NCBI RefSeq assembly: GCF_002994445.1
Contig: NZ_MRZJ01000001.1
Coordinates: 496,001 to 560,000 of the forward strand
Direction: 5' to 3'
Source of the DNA: Staphylococcus simulans
GTDB lineage: Bacteria; Bacillota; Bacilli; Staphylococcales; Staphylococcaceae
Length of the DNA: 64,000 nt
The stretch's first letter is position 1, and the number at the start of each line of letters is the position of its first letter. The notes under the pieces are model-generated. The model was not told the origin of the DNA, ran no database searches, and saw only the letters and a program-made list of their open reading frames with translations. The position numbers were made by a program, and so were the translations under genes. This document shows positions 47,041 through 58,212 of the stretch, one piece after another.

Positions 47041-48308
47041 TCTGCTTCATCCTCCTTCGTCAACACATAAATCGTATCTAGGATGGCACTTTTTGCAAGT
47101 TCGATAACCTCTTCTTTAGTTACATCTTGAATTTTTTGACCATAATTACCGTTCGTTAAGTCTTCAGGAAGCAAGATTTGGTTATGTGCAATTTCTACCA
47201 TACTTTTTGGTCTGTCTTGAGATTCATTACGTTGAGAAATCAGAATCTTCTTCGCAAGTTCTAATTTTTCTTCACTGAATTCACCGCGTTGGAACTTTTC
47301 AAATTCAGCCAAAATCGTATCTTTCGCAACTTCATATTTATCTGCAGCTACACCGCTTAATACAAACATATAGCCGTTTTTACCATCAATTTGCGAATGC
47401 ACGGAATAGGCTAAACTTTGCTTTTCGCGGATTTCGTTGAATAACACTGATGAAGGGTCTCCGCCGAACATTGTATTCAGCACAACAAACGTATAGTAGC
47501 CTGGTTGACCATAATACGTTTTAAAACGGTAGCCGATATTCAACTTGGCCTGATCGATTTCATCGTGTTCAATAATCGTTTGAGGCAATTCGCTTTCAGA
47601 ACGTTGCGCTTGAATAACAGATGAAACTTGTTTTAAAGGTTTAATATCGAATAACTGTTTGATTTTTTCTGTTACTTCTTTTGTATCAACATTACCTACT
47701 ACGTAAACTGCACAATCGTCATTTTCTAGCATGGACTGGTATGTATGATATAACAATTCAGGTGTTACAGCTGGAATATGTTCAATTAAACCTGAAGCTA
47801 AATAACTATATGGCTGATCTCCAAACATATTTTTCATGAGTTTTAAAAATGCAAGTTGTGCTTTATTATCATTGATTGCTTCTAATTTCTTTTTCAATAA
47901 TGTCTTTTCTTGTGTCACAAATGTTTCGTTAAAACCGTTATTTTCTACTAATGGGTGATACAAGATTTCTTGCAGTAAATCTAAGCCTTCATCAAATAAC
48001 GGATCCTTATGTTTCAGATAACGCTCATTCACAAGCTCTAATGTGATGGTAATGACATGTTTATCTTTGAATTTCGTCACAAAACTATTAACATATGCAC
48101 CGTACAATTCTGATAGTTTGCGGTTAAACGCCTTATCTGTCGGCCATTGTTTGGTTGCTCTAACGAGCAGTTTACTCAATAATGAGCGTGCTGTCATCGT
48201 AGTTTCATCTAAGGGTGCCATAAATTTAAAAGTGATAATTGTTGTCTTGAATTTATCTGTCGGCATTACTTTGATACGAGGTTCTGTTTTATTATTTTGT
48301 TGGCTCAC
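47037..48308 (-). CDS. ymfF: M16-family protease homologue without zinc motif (YmfF)
   Basis: 423 residues with M16 fold features (repeated 'VVGNVD', 'LNTMFGGDPSSVLFNEIREKQSLAYSV' in pieces near 270-295). The N-terminal HxxEH zinc motif present in its neighbour is absent: the equivalent region reads 'ARSLLSKLLVRATKQWP'. It is therefore probably the non-catalytic, substrate-holding half of a YmfF-YmfH dimer. Same operon as ymfH and ymfI. Confidence 0.9.
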   Translation of the reverse strand: MSQQNNKTEPRIKVMPTDKFKTTIITFKFMAPLDETTMTARSLLSKLLVRATKQWPTDKAFNRKLSELYGAYVNSFVTKFKDKHVITITLELVNERYLKHKDPLFDEGLDLLQEILYHPLVENNGFNETFVTQEKTLLKKKLEAINDNKAQLAFLKLMKNMFGDQPYSYLASGLIEHIPAVTPELLYHTYQSMLENDDCAVYVVGNVDTKEVTEKIKQLFDIKPLKQVSSVIQAQRSESELPQTIIEHDEIDQAKLNIGYRFKTYYGQPGYYTFVVLNTMFGGDPSSVLFNEIREKQSLAYSVHSQIDGKNGYMFVLSGVAADKYEVAKDTILAEFEKFQRGEFSEEKLELAKKILISQRNESQDRPKSMVEIAHNQILLPEDLTNGNYGQKIQDVTKEEVIELAKSAILDTIYVLTKEDEAE

Positions 48309-48323
48309 ACTATCACACCTTCC

Positions 48324-49049
48324 TTATTCTTCTTCAGTTTTGCGTATTGCTTTGAATTTGACCACTTCACTCTTGAAGTAATTAAACGAGTAAAGAATCG
48401 GTCGATTAAGATGATCGTAATGTACTTGTCTTAATAACATCAGTGCTTCATTCGGAGCTGATTCTAATGCTTCAGAAACTTTAGGTTCATAACTTACCGA
48501 CTCGATTTCTGTTTCTGAATACGCAATCTTTATATCAGCAAAAGCTTTAATGGCAGTCAAGATGGACTCATCATGTTCTTGAAACGCTGCACAAGTTAAA
48601 TAGCTTGTCGCAACTTTATCTAAACAATACACCACTGGACTGCCGTCAGCCGTTCTGATCCTTTCAATAATCGTCACATACTCGCCTTCATTTAAGCTGA
48701 GCGCCTTGCGATCATGTTGCGTTGCAGGCTGCTGGTCCAAGTTCATAAAAATGGTACCCGCTCTAAAGCCTTCATTTTCAATCATTTTGCTGATGCTTAA
48801 TAACTTATCCAACGGATAGAAAAACGGCTGAGGCTCCTTAACGCTGGCTTGTGCTTCAAAGCTCTGCGTTAAGACTTGCTCCGTAATAAGTTCATCCACT
48901 GCATCATATACATCATCTGTTTTCGCATTCACTTCTCTAGCGATAGATAAAGTACTTGGAACAGGATCACCCGGGTTCAATCTGCCTGACTCGATTTCAC
49001 TTAAAATCCATTCTTTAATTCTGTATATTGAATTCGTATTTGTCATCAT
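48324..49049 (-). CDS. ymfC: GntR-family (HutC-type) transcriptional regulator (YmfC)
   Basis: 241 residues: an N-terminal winged helix (about 5-70, 'IKEWILSEIESGRLNPGDPVPS' split) and a UTRA ligand-binding domain (about 85-235, 'ERIRTADGSPVVYCLDKV' near 130). Start ATG overlaps the ftsK stop by one base (TAATG); the next codon is also ATG (49046) with slightly better spacing from GAGGTG. Regulon unknown. Location between ftsK and ymfF matches Bacillus spoIIIE-ymfC. Confidence 0.88.
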   Translation of the reverse strand: MMTNTNSIYRIKEWILSEIESGRLNPGDPVPSTLSIAREVNAKTDDVYDAVDELITEQVLTQSFEAQASVKEPQPFFYPLDKLLSISKMIENEGFRAGTIFMNLDQQPATQHDRKALSLNEGEYVTIIERIRTADGSPVVYCLDKVATSYLTCAAFQEHDESILTAIKAFADIKIAYSETEIESVSYEPKVSEALESAPNEALMLLRQVHYDHLNRPILYSFNYFKSEVVKFKAIRKTEEE

Positions 49050-51439
49050 TACACCTCACCATTTTCTAAATCTACTAATACTTGACGCGGCTTGCTTCCA
49101 CGCTGCGGTCCGATTACTTGATTGTTTTCTAAGTCATCCATGAGACGCGATGCTCTATTATACCCGATTCTGAATTGACGTTGTAATAAAGAGGTACTCG
49201 CTTTTTGCTGTTCCACAACAAAGAGATACGCTTCATCATAAAGAGGATCCTCACTTTTCTTCTCAGTACCTTCCGGTGTCGTACCAGGTTCCATTTCCTT
49301 AACATAATTAGCTTTTTGCTGATCAATAACAAAGTTAACGACATTTTGAACTTCCTGGTCGCTTAAGAAGGCACCTTGAATACGTGTTTGAATTGAACCT
49401 CCGTTGCCGAAGTACAACATATCCCCTTTACCAAGCAATTTCTCAGCGCCGCCTCTATCGATAATTGTACGAGAGTCTGTTTGCGAGCTGACAGCAAAGG
49501 CAATTCTTGATGGAATGTTGTTTTTAATCAAACCAGTAATGACATCGACTGAAGGTCTTTGTGTTGCGATGATTAAATGAATACCAGCAGCACGTGCCAT
49601 TTGTGTAATACGCTGTATTGCATTTTCCACATCTTTTCCGGCAACCATCATCAAGTCTGCCAACTCATCCACAATCACTACAATATACGGCAACAATGAT
49701 TGCTTTTCATCCAGTTCTTCATTTTGGCGTTTCATGTAATCATTGTAACCTTCGATGTTTCTTGTACCTGTGTGTTGGAATAAATCATAACGGCGTTCCA
49801 TTTCTGAAACAATTTTTTCTAATGCTTGTGATGCTTTATGCGGATTAGTAACTACAGGTATTAATAAATGCGGAATACCATTATATACATTCAATTCTAC
49901 CATTTTTGGGTCAATAAGCATGAGTTTTACTTCATGCGGCTTCGCATTCAGTAAAATACTCGTAATTATTCCGTTGATACATACGGATTTACCACTTCCT
50001 GTAGAACCTGCCACAAGCAAGTGCGGCATCTTGTTTAATTCCACACTGATGGGTTCGCCTGATATATCTCTACCCAAACCTACTTCTAATTTATTCTTAG
50101 AAGGGAATTTCTCGTCTAGAACCTCTTTTAGCGATACTAGTGAGATTTTATCATTCGGTACTTCAATACCTACGGCTGAACGGCCTGGAATCGGTGCTTC
50201 GATACGTACGTCTTTGGCTGCTAAAGCCAGCGCAATATCATTATGCAGATTGACAATCTTGCTGACTTTGACACCTTGTGCAGGCTGTACTTCATATTGC
50301 GTAACAGCCGGTCCGATTTTAATTTGTGTGACTTTCGCATTCACATTGAAATTTTTCAATGTATTTTCTAACAAGCGGCCTTTCTTTTGAACTTCAGCAC
50401 GTGATGTTGTTTTTTGTTTTGTAGGTGTGTTCAAAATAGAAAGCGGCGGTAATTGATAATCTGAGTTTTCAACTTCGCCCGCATCAGAAATAGAACCCAT
50501 CGCATCAGGTGATGCTTTTGAATCAGCACTGTCATTGCTTTGTTCGACCAATTGACGTTTAGGTCGTTTTCTTGGTGCTGCCTCTGCTTGTTCTGGTTCA
50601 TGATTGCTTGGTGCTTTTGGCGCGCTTGTTTTCTTATCTTTCGGCTCATCTCCAAAGATTGGAATAGCACTGTCTTGTTTTTCTTCTTCAGGTATCGGCA
50701 CCTCTGTGAAATCACTGACATCTTTAACTTCTTCTTGTTGCGCTGCACGTTCTGCTGCTTGTTCTTCTTTTTGACGGCGTTTTTCTTCTTTACGTTCAGC
50801 TTGGCGTGCTTTTCTTTCTTTTCTATGTACTGCTGCTTGTTCACTGCCTGATTTCAAGTTCTCTAATAATACTTTTGCCATATCTCTATGACGGCGTTTA
50901 GATAATAAAATAAAACTTGAAATAAACAGAATGACTGTAAAGACAACTACTCCGACAATAGAAACGAGCGGTATTGAAAAATGTACTAAGTAGTAGCCTA
51001 AAATACCGCCGCCGAAGTTAGGGAAATGTGTTTTATCATATTGACGATACACATACGAAATCACAGGTTCTCTATCTCCAACTGCACCTTTTGAAAACAC
51101 TAAATACAATTGTGTCGCAAATAATAATGCAAATTGCAGTACAATCGATCCTGTTAATCTTCTCGTTTTAGGCAATCTGCCGTTATAAGCTAAAAAGCCG
51201 GAAGCGAGAATGACTAAAATATATGTTAAATATCTGCTGTAACCGAATAAATAGTTGAAAAATGTATCAATCACTCTTCCTATTATTCCTAATTGGAAGG
51301 CACCTAGAACAACAAGTACTACAGTAATGATTGCTGCTATATAGCGCAATGGCGCTTCATTTTGTTTTTTCTTTGTGTTTCTCTTTTTAGCTGTAGTTTT
51401 TCTTCTTGAATTGGTTGTTCTTTTCTTTCTTTGTGCCAA
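49049..51439 (-). CDS. ftsK: DNA translocase FtsK/SpoIIIE
   Basis: 796 residues. A lysine/arginine-rich start, then four or five membrane segments (about 35-190), a long charged low-complexity linker (about 195-350), and the RecA-like motor with Walker A '[11 protein letters not shown]' (near 475) and '[10 protein letters not shown]'. The C-terminal gamma winged helix follows ('[21 protein letters not shown]', split). I chose TTG 51439, 6 bases after AAGGTG; an ATG three codons upstream is too close to that site. Pumps DNA at the division septum and helps dimer resolution. Confidence 0.93.
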   Translation of the reverse strand: MAQRKKRTTNSRRKTTAKKRNTKKKQNEAPLRYIAAIITVVLVVLGAFQLGIIGRVIDTFFNYLFGYSRYLTYILVILASGFLAYNGRLPKTRRLTGSIVLQFALLFATQLYLVFSKGAVGDREPVISYVYRQYDKTHFPNFGGGILGYYLVHFSIPLVSIVGVVVFTVILFISSFILLSKRRHRDMAKVLLENLKSGSEQAAVHRKERKARQAERKEEKRRQKEEQAAERAAQQEEVKDVSDFTEVPIPEEEKQDSAIPIFGDEPKDKKTSAPKAPSNHEPEQAEAAPRKRPKRQLVEQSNDSADSKASPDAMGSISDAGEVENSDYQLPPLSILNTPTKQKTTSRAEVQKKGRLLENTLKNFNVNAKVTQIKIGPAVTQYEVQPAQGVKVSKIVNLHNDIALALAAKDVRIEAPIPGRSAVGIEVPNDKISLVSLKEVLDEKFPSKNKLEVGLGRDISGEPISVELNKMPHLLVAGSTGSGKSVCINGIITSILLNAKPHEVKLMLIDPKMVELNVYNGIPHLLIPVVTNPHKASQALEKIVSEMERRYDLFQHTGTRNIEGYNDYMKRQNEELDEKQSLLPYIVVIVDELADLMMVAGKDVENAIQRITQMARAAGIHLIIATQRPSVDVITGLIKNNIPSRIAFAVSSQTDSRTIIDRGGAEKLLGKGDMLYFGNGGSIQTRIQGAFLSDQEVQNVVNFVIDQQKANYVKEMEPGTTPEGTEKKSEDPLYDEAYLFVVEQQKASTSLLQRQFRIGYNRASRLMDDLENNQVIGPQRGSKPRQVLVDLENGEV

Positions 51440-51601
51440 AACATACACCTTCTTTTCAATAAAATATGCTCAAGTGAATATGTATCGCAAGCACGTTGAA
51501 CAAATGATGCTTTGATTCAACATGGCTTACTGACTAACTTGCCATCTCTATATTTTAACATGGAACAAAATCACATTGTTAAAATTTAAATAATATGATG
51601 A

Positions 51602-51637
51602 AATGCTATGATACGCATAAAAGCACACCATAGCATT
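51602..51637 (-). terminator. Possible intrinsic terminator of rnjB
   Basis: A 9-bp perfect stem (51637-51629 with 51610-51602) lies about 28 bases after the RNase J2 stop, but with an 18-base loop and a weak T-run. Confidence 0.45.
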
Positions 51638-51665
51638 CTTGTATGTTAAACATGCATACTGTTCC

Positions 51666-53339
51666 TTAAACTTCTGAAATAATCGGAATAATCATTGGAC
51701 GGCGTTTAGTGTTTTCAAATAATAATTTGCTGATTTTATCACGCATATTTTGTTTGATTTCAGACCATTCAATACGACGTTCTTGCAGACCAAGTTCTAC
51801 AATTTCACGTACTTTTTCTTCCGCTTCTTTCAATAAAGCTTCACTCTCTCTGACATAAACAAATCCGCGAGATTGAATTTCCGGTCCAGCCGCAATTTGT
51901 CTATTCTTAGGATCAAGTGTAACAACCGCAATGAAGATACCGTCTTCAGCTAATAAATGACGGTCGCGCAGTACGATGTTGCCTACGTCGCCGACACCGA
52001 TACCATCAATCAATACGTTGCCTGATTCTACTTTCTCGTTTAATATCATTGTTTCACCGTCAAAGTTTAAGACATCGCCTTTTTCAGCTAAGAAAATCTT
52101 TTCAGGCGCAACACCCGCTTCAGCTGCTAATTTCGCATGTGCAATCTGCATTTTGAACTCGCCTTGGACAGGGATAAAGTATTCCGGCTTCATGATGTTG
52201 ATCATCATTTTAAGTTCTTCCATGCATCCATGACTTGAAGCGTGGATTTTTTTGCTGTTAGGGATAATATCTGCACCGGCACGTGCCAATTCATTTAAAG
52301 TATCCCCGATAATTACTTCCATATTTGCAGAAGCAGTCATCGCTAAGAAGACTGAGTCGCCTTCTTCGATATTCATAATTTTATGTTTTTGTCTTGCCAT
52401 TTGATTCAATGCTTCTACAGGTTCGCCTTGCATACCTGTCGCAATGATTACGACTTCGTTCTTAGGATAATTTTTAACTTCATTAATCGGAATCAGCAAG
52501 TCTTTCGGAATGTCGAAATAACCCATTTTACGTGCAATATTGAAAGAAGATTCAAGTGAACGTCCTAAGAAAGAAACTTTGCGGTTTAATTTCTTAGCAA
52601 TGTTCAGCACTTGCTGAATTCTGATAAAGTTCGATGCGTAGCAAGACACGATTAAACGGCCTTTTACTTTAGTAAATGCATCCAGCATATGTGATTCAAT
52701 CACATTTTCAGGTGTATTGTAACCTGGTTTCTCAGCTTCAGTCGAGTCGCTGATCAACGCAAAGACACCCTCTTCGCCGATTTCAGTCATTTTCTTCAAA
52801 TCAGGCGCATAGTTGCCTTGCAAGCTTTGGTCGAATTTGAATTCGCCAGTGTACACAATTGCACCGTAAGAAGTATGAATTGTTACACCTAAGCTGTCAG
52901 GAATACTGTGTGTTGTATTGAAGAATGATACATTTACATTTTTAAAACGCATCACTGATTCATTATTCACTGTATAATATCTGATTTTCTTATCGATTTT
53001 ACGTTCTTTCATATATTCTTTAACTAATGCTAAAGTCAATTTTGAACCATACACTGGAGCGTCTACTTGTTCCAATACATAGCTGACTGCACCGATCGCA
53101 TGTTCATGACCGTGCGATAAGAAAATACCTTTCAATCTGTCTTTATTTTCAACAACATATTGAATATCAGGAATAACAACGTCTACACCCAGCATTTCAT
53201 CTTCTGGGAACATTAAGCCTGCATCCAACATGAACATTTCATCGTCAACTTCAACGATATACATATTTTTCGCAATTTCACCCACTCCGCCGAGCGGAAT
53301 GATGCGTATATTTTCATTCTTTTTCTTTACTAAGTTCAA
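51666..53339 (-). CDS. rnjB: Ribonuclease J2
   Basis: 557-residue beta-CASP metallo-beta-lactamase RNase. The metal motif reads '[11 protein letters not shown]' (near 73-83): the Asp of the HxHxDH motif in RNase J1 is replaced, as known for J2 paralogues, which have weak activity and support J1 in a complex. '[11 protein letters not shown]' and '[10 protein letters not shown]' are also visible. The start codon is TTG 53339, after GGAGGAG. Acts in 5'-3' exonuclease decay and rRNA processing. Confidence 0.93.
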   Translation of the reverse strand: MNLVKKKNENIRIIPLGGVGEIAKNMYIVEVDDEMFMLDAGLMFPEDEMLGVDVVIPDIQYVVENKDRLKGIFLSHGHEHAIGAVSYVLEQVDAPVYGSKLTLALVKEYMKERKIDKKIRYYTVNNESVMRFKNVNVSFFNTTHSIPDSLGVTIHTSYGAIVYTGEFKFDQSLQGNYAPDLKKMTEIGEEGVFALISDSTEAEKPGYNTPENVIESHMLDAFTKVKGRLIVSCYASNFIRIQQVLNIAKKLNRKVSFLGRSLESSFNIARKMGYFDIPKDLLIPINEVKNYPKNEVVIIATGMQGEPVEALNQMARQKHKIMNIEEGDSVFLAMTASANMEVIIGDTLNELARAGADIIPNSKKIHASSHGCMEELKMMINIMKPEYFIPVQGEFKMQIAHAKLAAEAGVAPEKIFLAEKGDVLNFDGETMILNEKVESGNVLIDGIGVGDVGNIVLRDRHLLAEDGIFIAVVTLDPKNRQIAAGPEIQSRGFVYVRESEALLKEAEEKVREIVELGLQERRIEWSEIKQNMRDKISKLLFENTKRRPMIIPIISEV

Positions 53340-53461
53340 TTTTTCTCCTCCTATTTATAATCCCCGACCATATAAGTATTCACTGTATATTATAAGTTAA
53401 ATTCTTTTTAATGTACACTACTAAACATGTAGCGAGACTGCATTGTCTCTACCTCTTATAT

Positions 53462-53507
53462 AAAAAAAGAATGCTCGCTCAGCAAATTCATGCCGCACAA
53501 GCATTCT
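53462..53507 (-). terminator. Intrinsic terminator of pnp
   Basis: AGAATGCT/AGCATTCT stem (53507-53500 with 53475-53468) with internal pairing in the loop, followed by seven T on the minus strand. Confidence 0.8.
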
Positions 53508-53529
53508 TCATAATCATTTGAAATTCTGA

Positions 53530-55638
53530 TTAGTTGTTTTCTTTGTTTAATAAGACACGGTGAGAAGCATTGACACGGCCTTTACCGTCAATTTCAGTTA
53601 CTTTAACTTCGATTGTGTCGCCTAAGTTCAACACATCTTCAACTTTGTTGATGCGTTCATTCGCAATTTGAGAGATGTGCAGCAATGCATCTGTACCTGG
53701 GAATAATTCCACAAAGGCACCGTATTTTTCAATACGTTTTACTTTTGCATTGTATAATTGGCCGACTTCAGCTTCACGTGTAATTTCTTCGATAATTTCA
53801 CGCGCACGGTTAATCATGTCTTGGTCTACTGCACCAATGAAGATTGTACCGTCTTGTTCAATATCCAATTTAACGCCTGTTTCATCAATGATTTCATTGA
53901 TTTTCTTACCGCCAGGTCCAATGACATCTCTGATTTTGTCAGGTTTGATTGTCATTGTTTCAACTTTAGGCGCATAAGCACTTAATTCCGGACGCGGCTG
54001 ATCAATCGTTTGAAGCATATGTTCTAAGATTGTTAAACGGCCGACACGTGCTTGTTCTAAAGCTTCTTCGATAATTTCTCTTGTTAAACCATCGATTTTA
54101 ATATCCATTTGGATTGCTGTGATACCTTCTTTAGTACCGGCAACTTTGAAGTCCATGTCGCCTAAAGCATCTTCCATACCTTGAATATCCGTTAAAATTG
54201 TATAGTTATCATCACGTGTCACAAGTCCCATCGCAATACCGGCAACAGGTGCTTTGATTGGTACACCGGCATCCATTAAAGCAAGTGTAGAACCGCAAAT
54301 AGATGCTTGTGATGATGAACCGTTAGATTCCAATACTTCACTCACAATACGTACTGTGTACGGGAAGTCTTGTGTATCTGGAATAATGTAACGCAATGCG
54401 CGTTCGCCTAATGCACCATGTCCGATTTCACGGCGTCCAGGTGCACGTACAGGGCCTGTTTCCCCTACAGAGAAGTTAGGGAAATTATAGTGATGCATGA
54501 AACGTTTTTCTTCTTCTGGTCCAAGACCGTCGATAAGCTGATATTCGCTTAAAGCGCCTAATGTCAATACTGATAACGCTTGTGTTTGACCACGCGTAAA
54601 TAAACCTGAACCGTGTGCACGAGGCAATAAACCGACTTCTGATTCTAGTGGGCGGATTTCATCCGGCTTACGACCATCAGGACGTACCTTTTCATCAGCG
54701 ATTTGACGACGTACTTCTTCTTTGACTAAGTCATTTAAAATCGCATTGACTTCAGAAAGTAATGCTTCGTTGTCCGGATCTTCTTCATCTTCGAACTCTG
54801 CGATGATTTCATCGCGTACTGCATCGATGTTATCTTCGCGTTCTTTTTTATCAAACGTTTGAATTGCTTCTTTCAAACCTTTTTCTTGTGTAAGTGCTGT
54901 TACTTTTTCTTCAACCTCTTGGTCGCGTTCAACAGGAACGAACTCAGATTTTTCAGGTTTCAGATATTCGATAATTTCTTCTTGGAATGCAACTAAACGT
55001 TTAATTTCTTCATGACCGAAGAAAATCGCATCTAACATTTCTTTCTCAGTGATTTCGCTTGCGCCCGCTTCTACCATGTTTACCGCATCTTTATGTCCGG
55101 CTACTTCTAAATCTAAACGTGATTGTTCTTTTTGTTCTAGTGTAGGGTTGATGACATAATTTCCGTCCACATAACCGACATTGACACCTGCAATCGGTCC
55201 TTGGAATGGAATATCAGATACGCTTAATGCCATTGATGAACCGATCATTGCTGCCATTTGCGGCGAACAATCCGGATCTGCACTCAATACGATATTCATG
55301 ATTTGAACATCGTGACGGTATCCTTTAGGGAATAATGGACGAATCGGTCTGTCGATTAAGCGCGCTGTTAAAGTCGCTTCATCTGCAGGACGTCCCTCAC
55401 GTTTTTTAAAGCCGCCTGGAATTTTACCAGCCGCATACATTTTTTCTTCATAGTTGACAGTTAATGGGAAGAAATCACCATCACGCGGTTCTTTTGATGC
55501 AGTTGCTGTAGATAATACGACTGTATCACCATATCTTACAAGTACCGCACCGTTCGCTTGTTTTGCCATTTGCCCAGTTTCAATTGTTAACGGACGGTTT
55601 GCCCATTCGGTCTTAAACACTTTCTTGTCTTGAGACAT
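53530..55638 (-). CDS. pnp: Polynucleotide phosphorylase
   Basis: 702-residue phosphorolytic 3'-5' exoribonuclease. Two RNase PH domains (about 10-230 and 310-540; 'FLRPEGR'-like '[27 protein letters not shown]' in pieces near 76-105, '[11 protein letters not shown]' near 345) flank a helical linker. A KH domain ('[13 protein letters not shown]') and an S1 domain (about 620-690) end the protein. Its position after rpsO is nearly universal; 166 bases separate them, with a terminator. Confidence 0.97.
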   Translation of the reverse strand: MSQDKKVFKTEWANRPLTIETGQMAKQANGAVLVRYGDTVVLSTATASKEPRDGDFFPLTVNYEEKMYAAGKIPGGFKKREGRPADEATLTARLIDRPIRPLFPKGYRHDVQIMNIVLSADPDCSPQMAAMIGSSMALSVSDIPFQGPIAGVNVGYVDGNYVINPTLEQKEQSRLDLEVAGHKDAVNMVEAGASEITEKEMLDAIFFGHEEIKRLVAFQEEIIEYLKPEKSEFVPVERDQEVEEKVTALTQEKGLKEAIQTFDKKEREDNIDAVRDEIIAEFEDEEDPDNEALLSEVNAILNDLVKEEVRRQIADEKVRPDGRKPDEIRPLESEVGLLPRAHGSGLFTRGQTQALSVLTLGALSEYQLIDGLGPEEEKRFMHHYNFPNFSVGETGPVRAPGRREIGHGALGERALRYIIPDTQDFPYTVRIVSEVLESNGSSSQASICGSTLALMDAGVPIKAPVAGIAMGLVTRDDNYTILTDIQGMEDALGDMDFKVAGTKEGITAIQMDIKIDGLTREIIEEALEQARVGRLTILEHMLQTIDQPRPELSAYAPKVETMTIKPDKIRDVIGPGGKKINEIIDETGVKLDIEQDGTIFIGAVDQDMINRAREIIEEITREAEVGQLYNAKVKRIEKYGAFVELFPGTDALLHISQIANERINKVEDVLNLGDTIEVKVTEIDGKGRVNASHRVLLNKENN

Positions 55639-55734
55639 TAGGAATCTCCTTTCTCTTGCTACCTCTTTTACATTAATAAGTCTATCATATCATTTACATG
55701 ATTATTTTTATACGAACTTTAGTATCCAAGCTAT

Positions 55735-55769
55735 AAAAAAAGGAAAGCAACCAACGATGGTCCTTTCCT
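55735..55769 (-). terminator. Intrinsic terminator of rpsO
   Basis: AGGAAAG/CTTTCCT stem (55769-55763 with 55747-55741) with further pairing inside the loop and a T-run on the minus strand. Confidence 0.85.
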
Positions 55770-55804
55770 CTAACTGGTATCTGCTTAATTACTTATTAAA
55801 AAGA

Positions 55805-56074
55805 TTAACGACGGATACCTAATGATTTGATTAATTCACGGTAACGTTGAATATCTTTTTTACGTAAGTAGTTTAATAAGTGTCTGCGACGACCTACCAT
55901 TTTTAATAAACCACGACGAGAGTGGTGGTCTTTTTTGTGTGTACGTAAGTGATCGTTTAAAGCATTGATTTCTGCAGTTAATACTGCGATTTGTACTTCT
56001 GGTGATCCAGTATCAGTTTCGTGTACACGGTATTGTTTGATTAATTCGTCTTTACGTTCTTGTGAAATTGCCAT
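55805..56074 (-). CDS. rpsO: 30S ribosomal protein S15
   Basis: 89-residue primary 16S rRNA-binding protein. The family body is present throughout: '[14 protein letters not shown]', '[12 protein letters not shown]', '[12 protein letters not shown]' and '[17 protein letters not shown]'. ATG 56074 gives the exact usual length (89) and follows AGGAGG at 8 bases; the frame is open to 56185 but that part is the structured leader. It has its own promoter and a leader that may be an S15 autoregulatory element. Confidence 0.97.
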   Translation of the reverse strand: MAISQERKDELIKQYRVHETDTGSPEVQIAVLTAEINALNDHLRTHKKDHHSRRGLLKMVGRRRHLLNYLRKKDIQRYRELIKSLGIRR

Positions 56075-56147
56075 AGTCAATTTCCTCCTTTTAATTTGTA
56101 GTCTCCCCAGTCTGAGCCAGGCGTCGGAGTATCGACCTGCCAAGAGT
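56075..56147 (-). promoter_or_regulatory. Structured rpsO 5' leader, candidate S15 autoregulatory element
   Basis: The minus-strand leader of about 70 bases folds into a strong hairpin (GGCAGGTCG/CGACGCCTGGC, about 56139-56113). A second, weaker one (CTC...GAG, about 56113-56099) precedes the AGGAGG site. Different S15-binding leaders before rpsO are known in several phyla, including Bacillales. The fold here is by eye. Confidence 0.5.
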
Positions 56148-56153
56148 GAGGAC

Positions 56154-56181
56154 TTTATATCATTTTGATTGCTTGAAGCAA
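56154..56181 (-). promoter_or_regulatory. rpsO promoter
   Basis: Minus strand TTGCTT (56181-56176), 16 bases, TATAAA (56159-56154), placed right after the ribF stop. The -35 lies inside a small hairpin (GATTGCTT/AAGCAATC) that could also weaken read-through from ribF. Confidence 0.6.
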
Positions 56182-56191
56182 TCATTCCGAC

Positions 56192-57166
56192 TTAAATATT
56201 ATAAGATACTTCATCTCCGAAATCAACTGCTAATAGATATTTTGCTTGTTCTTTATCTTTATTCATCTGTTCAACAAGCGGATCAATCCCGTCAAATTTG
56301 ATTTCAGGTCTTAAGTAATGGTGCCAAAAGACAACCACACGTTCACCATAAATATCTTCGTCAAAATCAAAGATATTCACTTCGATGACAATATGTGATT
56401 TCTTAGGGTCATGGAATGTCGGTTTGACACCCACATTACATACACCTCTGTATATACGGTGTTCAGCACCGATTTCCAAGCTGACCGCATATACACCTTT
56501 TTTCGGCAGTACATAGTCATCGCTCGGTTCAATGTTCGCAGTTGGGAAACCGATAGTTCTGCCGCGTTTCTCACCTTGAACGACTGTTCCTTTAATGCGG
56601 TAGCGATAACCTAATTCGTCATTTGCTTTTTGTAAATTGCCTTCTTTTAATGCTTTTCTAATTTCAGTTGTTGATATTTTCTCAGAGAACATTTCTTGTT
56701 TACTCACAATCGTTGTATTAAAGTTTGCCTTATATTCTTGGAGTACAGACATATTGCCTTTGCCGTGTTTGCCGAAAGTGAAATCAAAGCCGGCAATGAC
56801 TTCTTTGACATGATTTGCGACTAAATAGTTATTCACAAACTCTTCAATCGAAACATCCGCAAATTTTGATGTGAAATTGACAATAATTACATAATCAATA
56901 TCATAGGATTCTAAAATATCGATTTTATCTGTTAAAGGTGTTAAATAATCTGTTCTCTTTTGTTTAGGATTCAACACCACTGAAGGATGCGGATCAAAAG
57001 TCATGACTGCTTTTTTCAAATTATTTTTTTGTGCGATGTCATTTAAAGCATGAAAGACTTGTGCATGACCTTTATGCAAGCCGTCAAAAAATCCCAATGC
57101 CATAGCAACGTCTTCTTGTATATATTGCTCAGGTTGTATCGGATGTGTAACTTCAATTACTTTCAT
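56192..57166 (-). CDS. ribF: Bifunctional riboflavin kinase / FAD synthetase
   Basis: Makes FMN from riboflavin, then FAD. 324 residues: an N-terminal adenylyltransferase domain (about 1-180; 'ALGFFDGLHKGHAQV' near 23-37, 'GFDFTFGKHGKGN' near 123, 'ISTTEIRKAL' near 157) and a C-terminal flavokinase domain ('GRTIGFPTANI' near 188, 'GVYAV'). I chose ATG 57166; the frame is open to 57292, overlapping truB, but AAAGGAG 11 bases upstream and family length (about 323) fix the start. Follows truB by 16 bases. Confidence 0.94.
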   Translation of the reverse strand: MKVIEVTHPIQPEQYIQEDVAMALGFFDGLHKGHAQVFHALNDIAQKNNLKKAVMTFDPHPSVVLNPKQKRTDYLTPLTDKIDILESYDIDYVIIVNFTSKFADVSIEEFVNNYLVANHVKEVIAGFDFTFGKHGKGNMSVLQEYKANFNTTIVSKQEMFSEKISTTEIRKALKEGNLQKANDELGYRYRIKGTVVQGEKRGRTIGFPTANIEPSDDYVLPKKGVYAVSLEIGAEHRIYRGVCNVGVKPTFHDPKKSHIVIEVNIFDFDEDIYGERVVVFWHHYLRPEIKFDGIDPLVEQMNKDKEQAKYLLAVDFGDEVSYNI

Positions 57167-57182
57167 TTTTCGCGATGCTCCT

Positions 57183-58094
57183 TTAATTAAATACCTTTTT
57201 CGGTTTGATTTCATTTGGTTTTTCAGCATGCGGTATATAGAGGGCAAGTGCCTTGTTGGTTTCACTGTCTTCCATGACCGTAACTGAATCAATCACTTCA
57301 GAAAATTCATTTTTATAGAATTTCTGTCCATTTAAGATACGTTGTTTGATTGATGGGTCGTCAATTTGAATATGAGGCAACCCTTTCAAACCATATTCTA
57401 TCGGAAATAGCTTTTCCTGTAACGCGTCTTGCTTATATAATGCATCAATCTCCTCCAAAGTTAAACTATCTTCAATAGAAAATCCGCCGCTTTCAATACG
57501 TGTCAATTGCGACATATGCGCAGGATAACCTAAGCTTGCTCCGATATCTGTCGCAAGTGTTCTGATGTAAGTTCCTTTGCCGCAGCGGATCAACAAGTCA
57601 AAAGTACATATTCCTTGTTCATAATGCACTTTTGAATTTCGTTCGATTTCATAAATATGAACCTTTCGTTTCGGACGCTCAACCGTTTCATTATTTCTCG
57701 CATACTCATAGAGTTTTCGTCCATTCACTTTTACAGAAGAATACATCGGCGGAATCTGTTCGATTTCACCTTTAAATTCCGCAATCGCTTGATCAATCTG
57801 TTCCTTTGTCAATTCCTCTGTCACTGTTTTTTGTTCTAATACATCGCCGGTTTGATCTTCTGTAGTAGTACTGAATCCTATCGTCACTGTGGCTTGATAG
57901 GCTTTGCCCATCTCCATGATATAATCGCTGACTTTTGTTGCGCCTCCGACACATATCGGCAATACTCCATTCACTTCTGGATCCAGCGTACCCGTGTGTC
58001 CCACTTTTCTCGTATGTAAAATTTTACGTAATTTAAAGACCACATCATGGCTGGTTAAACCGCGTTCTTTAAATACTGGTAAAATACCTTCCAT
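57183..58094 (-). CDS. truB: tRNA pseudouridine-55 synthase
   Basis: 303 residues. The catalytic Asp lies in '[17 protein letters not shown]' (near 29-45), and '[21 protein letters not shown]' and '[15 protein letters not shown]' are typical. Start ATG 58094 follows GAGGTG at 6 bases; the frame opens three codons earlier at GTG. Normally truB directly follows rbfA; here a five-gene module lies between them, and truB should have its own promoter in the 58095-58162 stretch. Confidence 0.95.
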   Translation of the reverse strand: MEGILPVFKERGLTSHDVVFKLRKILHTRKVGHTGTLDPEVNGVLPICVGGATKVSDYIMEMGKAYQATVTIGFSTTTEDQTGDVLEQKTVTEELTKEQIDQAIAEFKGEIEQIPPMYSSVKVNGRKLYEYARNNETVERPKRKVHIYEIERNSKVHYEQGICTFDLLIRCGKGTYIRTLATDIGASLGYPAHMSQLTRIESGGFSIEDSLTLEEIDALYKQDALQEKLFPIEYGLKGLPHIQIDDPSIKQRILNGQKFYKNEFSEVIDSVTVMEDSETNKALALYIPHAEKPNEIKPKKVFN

Positions 58095-58162
58095 CAACAA
58101 CACCTCATCTCTGTTTCATACCTCATCTATTTTACATGAAATCCGCTCTGAATTATAGACCG

Positions 58163-58206
58163 AGAAAAATGCGATAAATGAAAGTACATTGCCTTCACTT
58201 ATCGCA
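58163..58206 (-). terminator. Intrinsic terminator at the end of the five-gene module
   Basis: A 15-bp stem with two mismatches (58206-58192 with 58184-58170) just after the PepSY gene, followed by ATTTTT on the minus strand. It closes the module and separates it from truB. Confidence 0.85.
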
Positions 58207-58212
58207 TCTATA

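Noticed and set aside
50431..50851. Lysine-rich frames on both strands inside ftsK
   Set aside because: They are shadows of the charged low-complexity linker of FtsK, with no ribosome site of their own.
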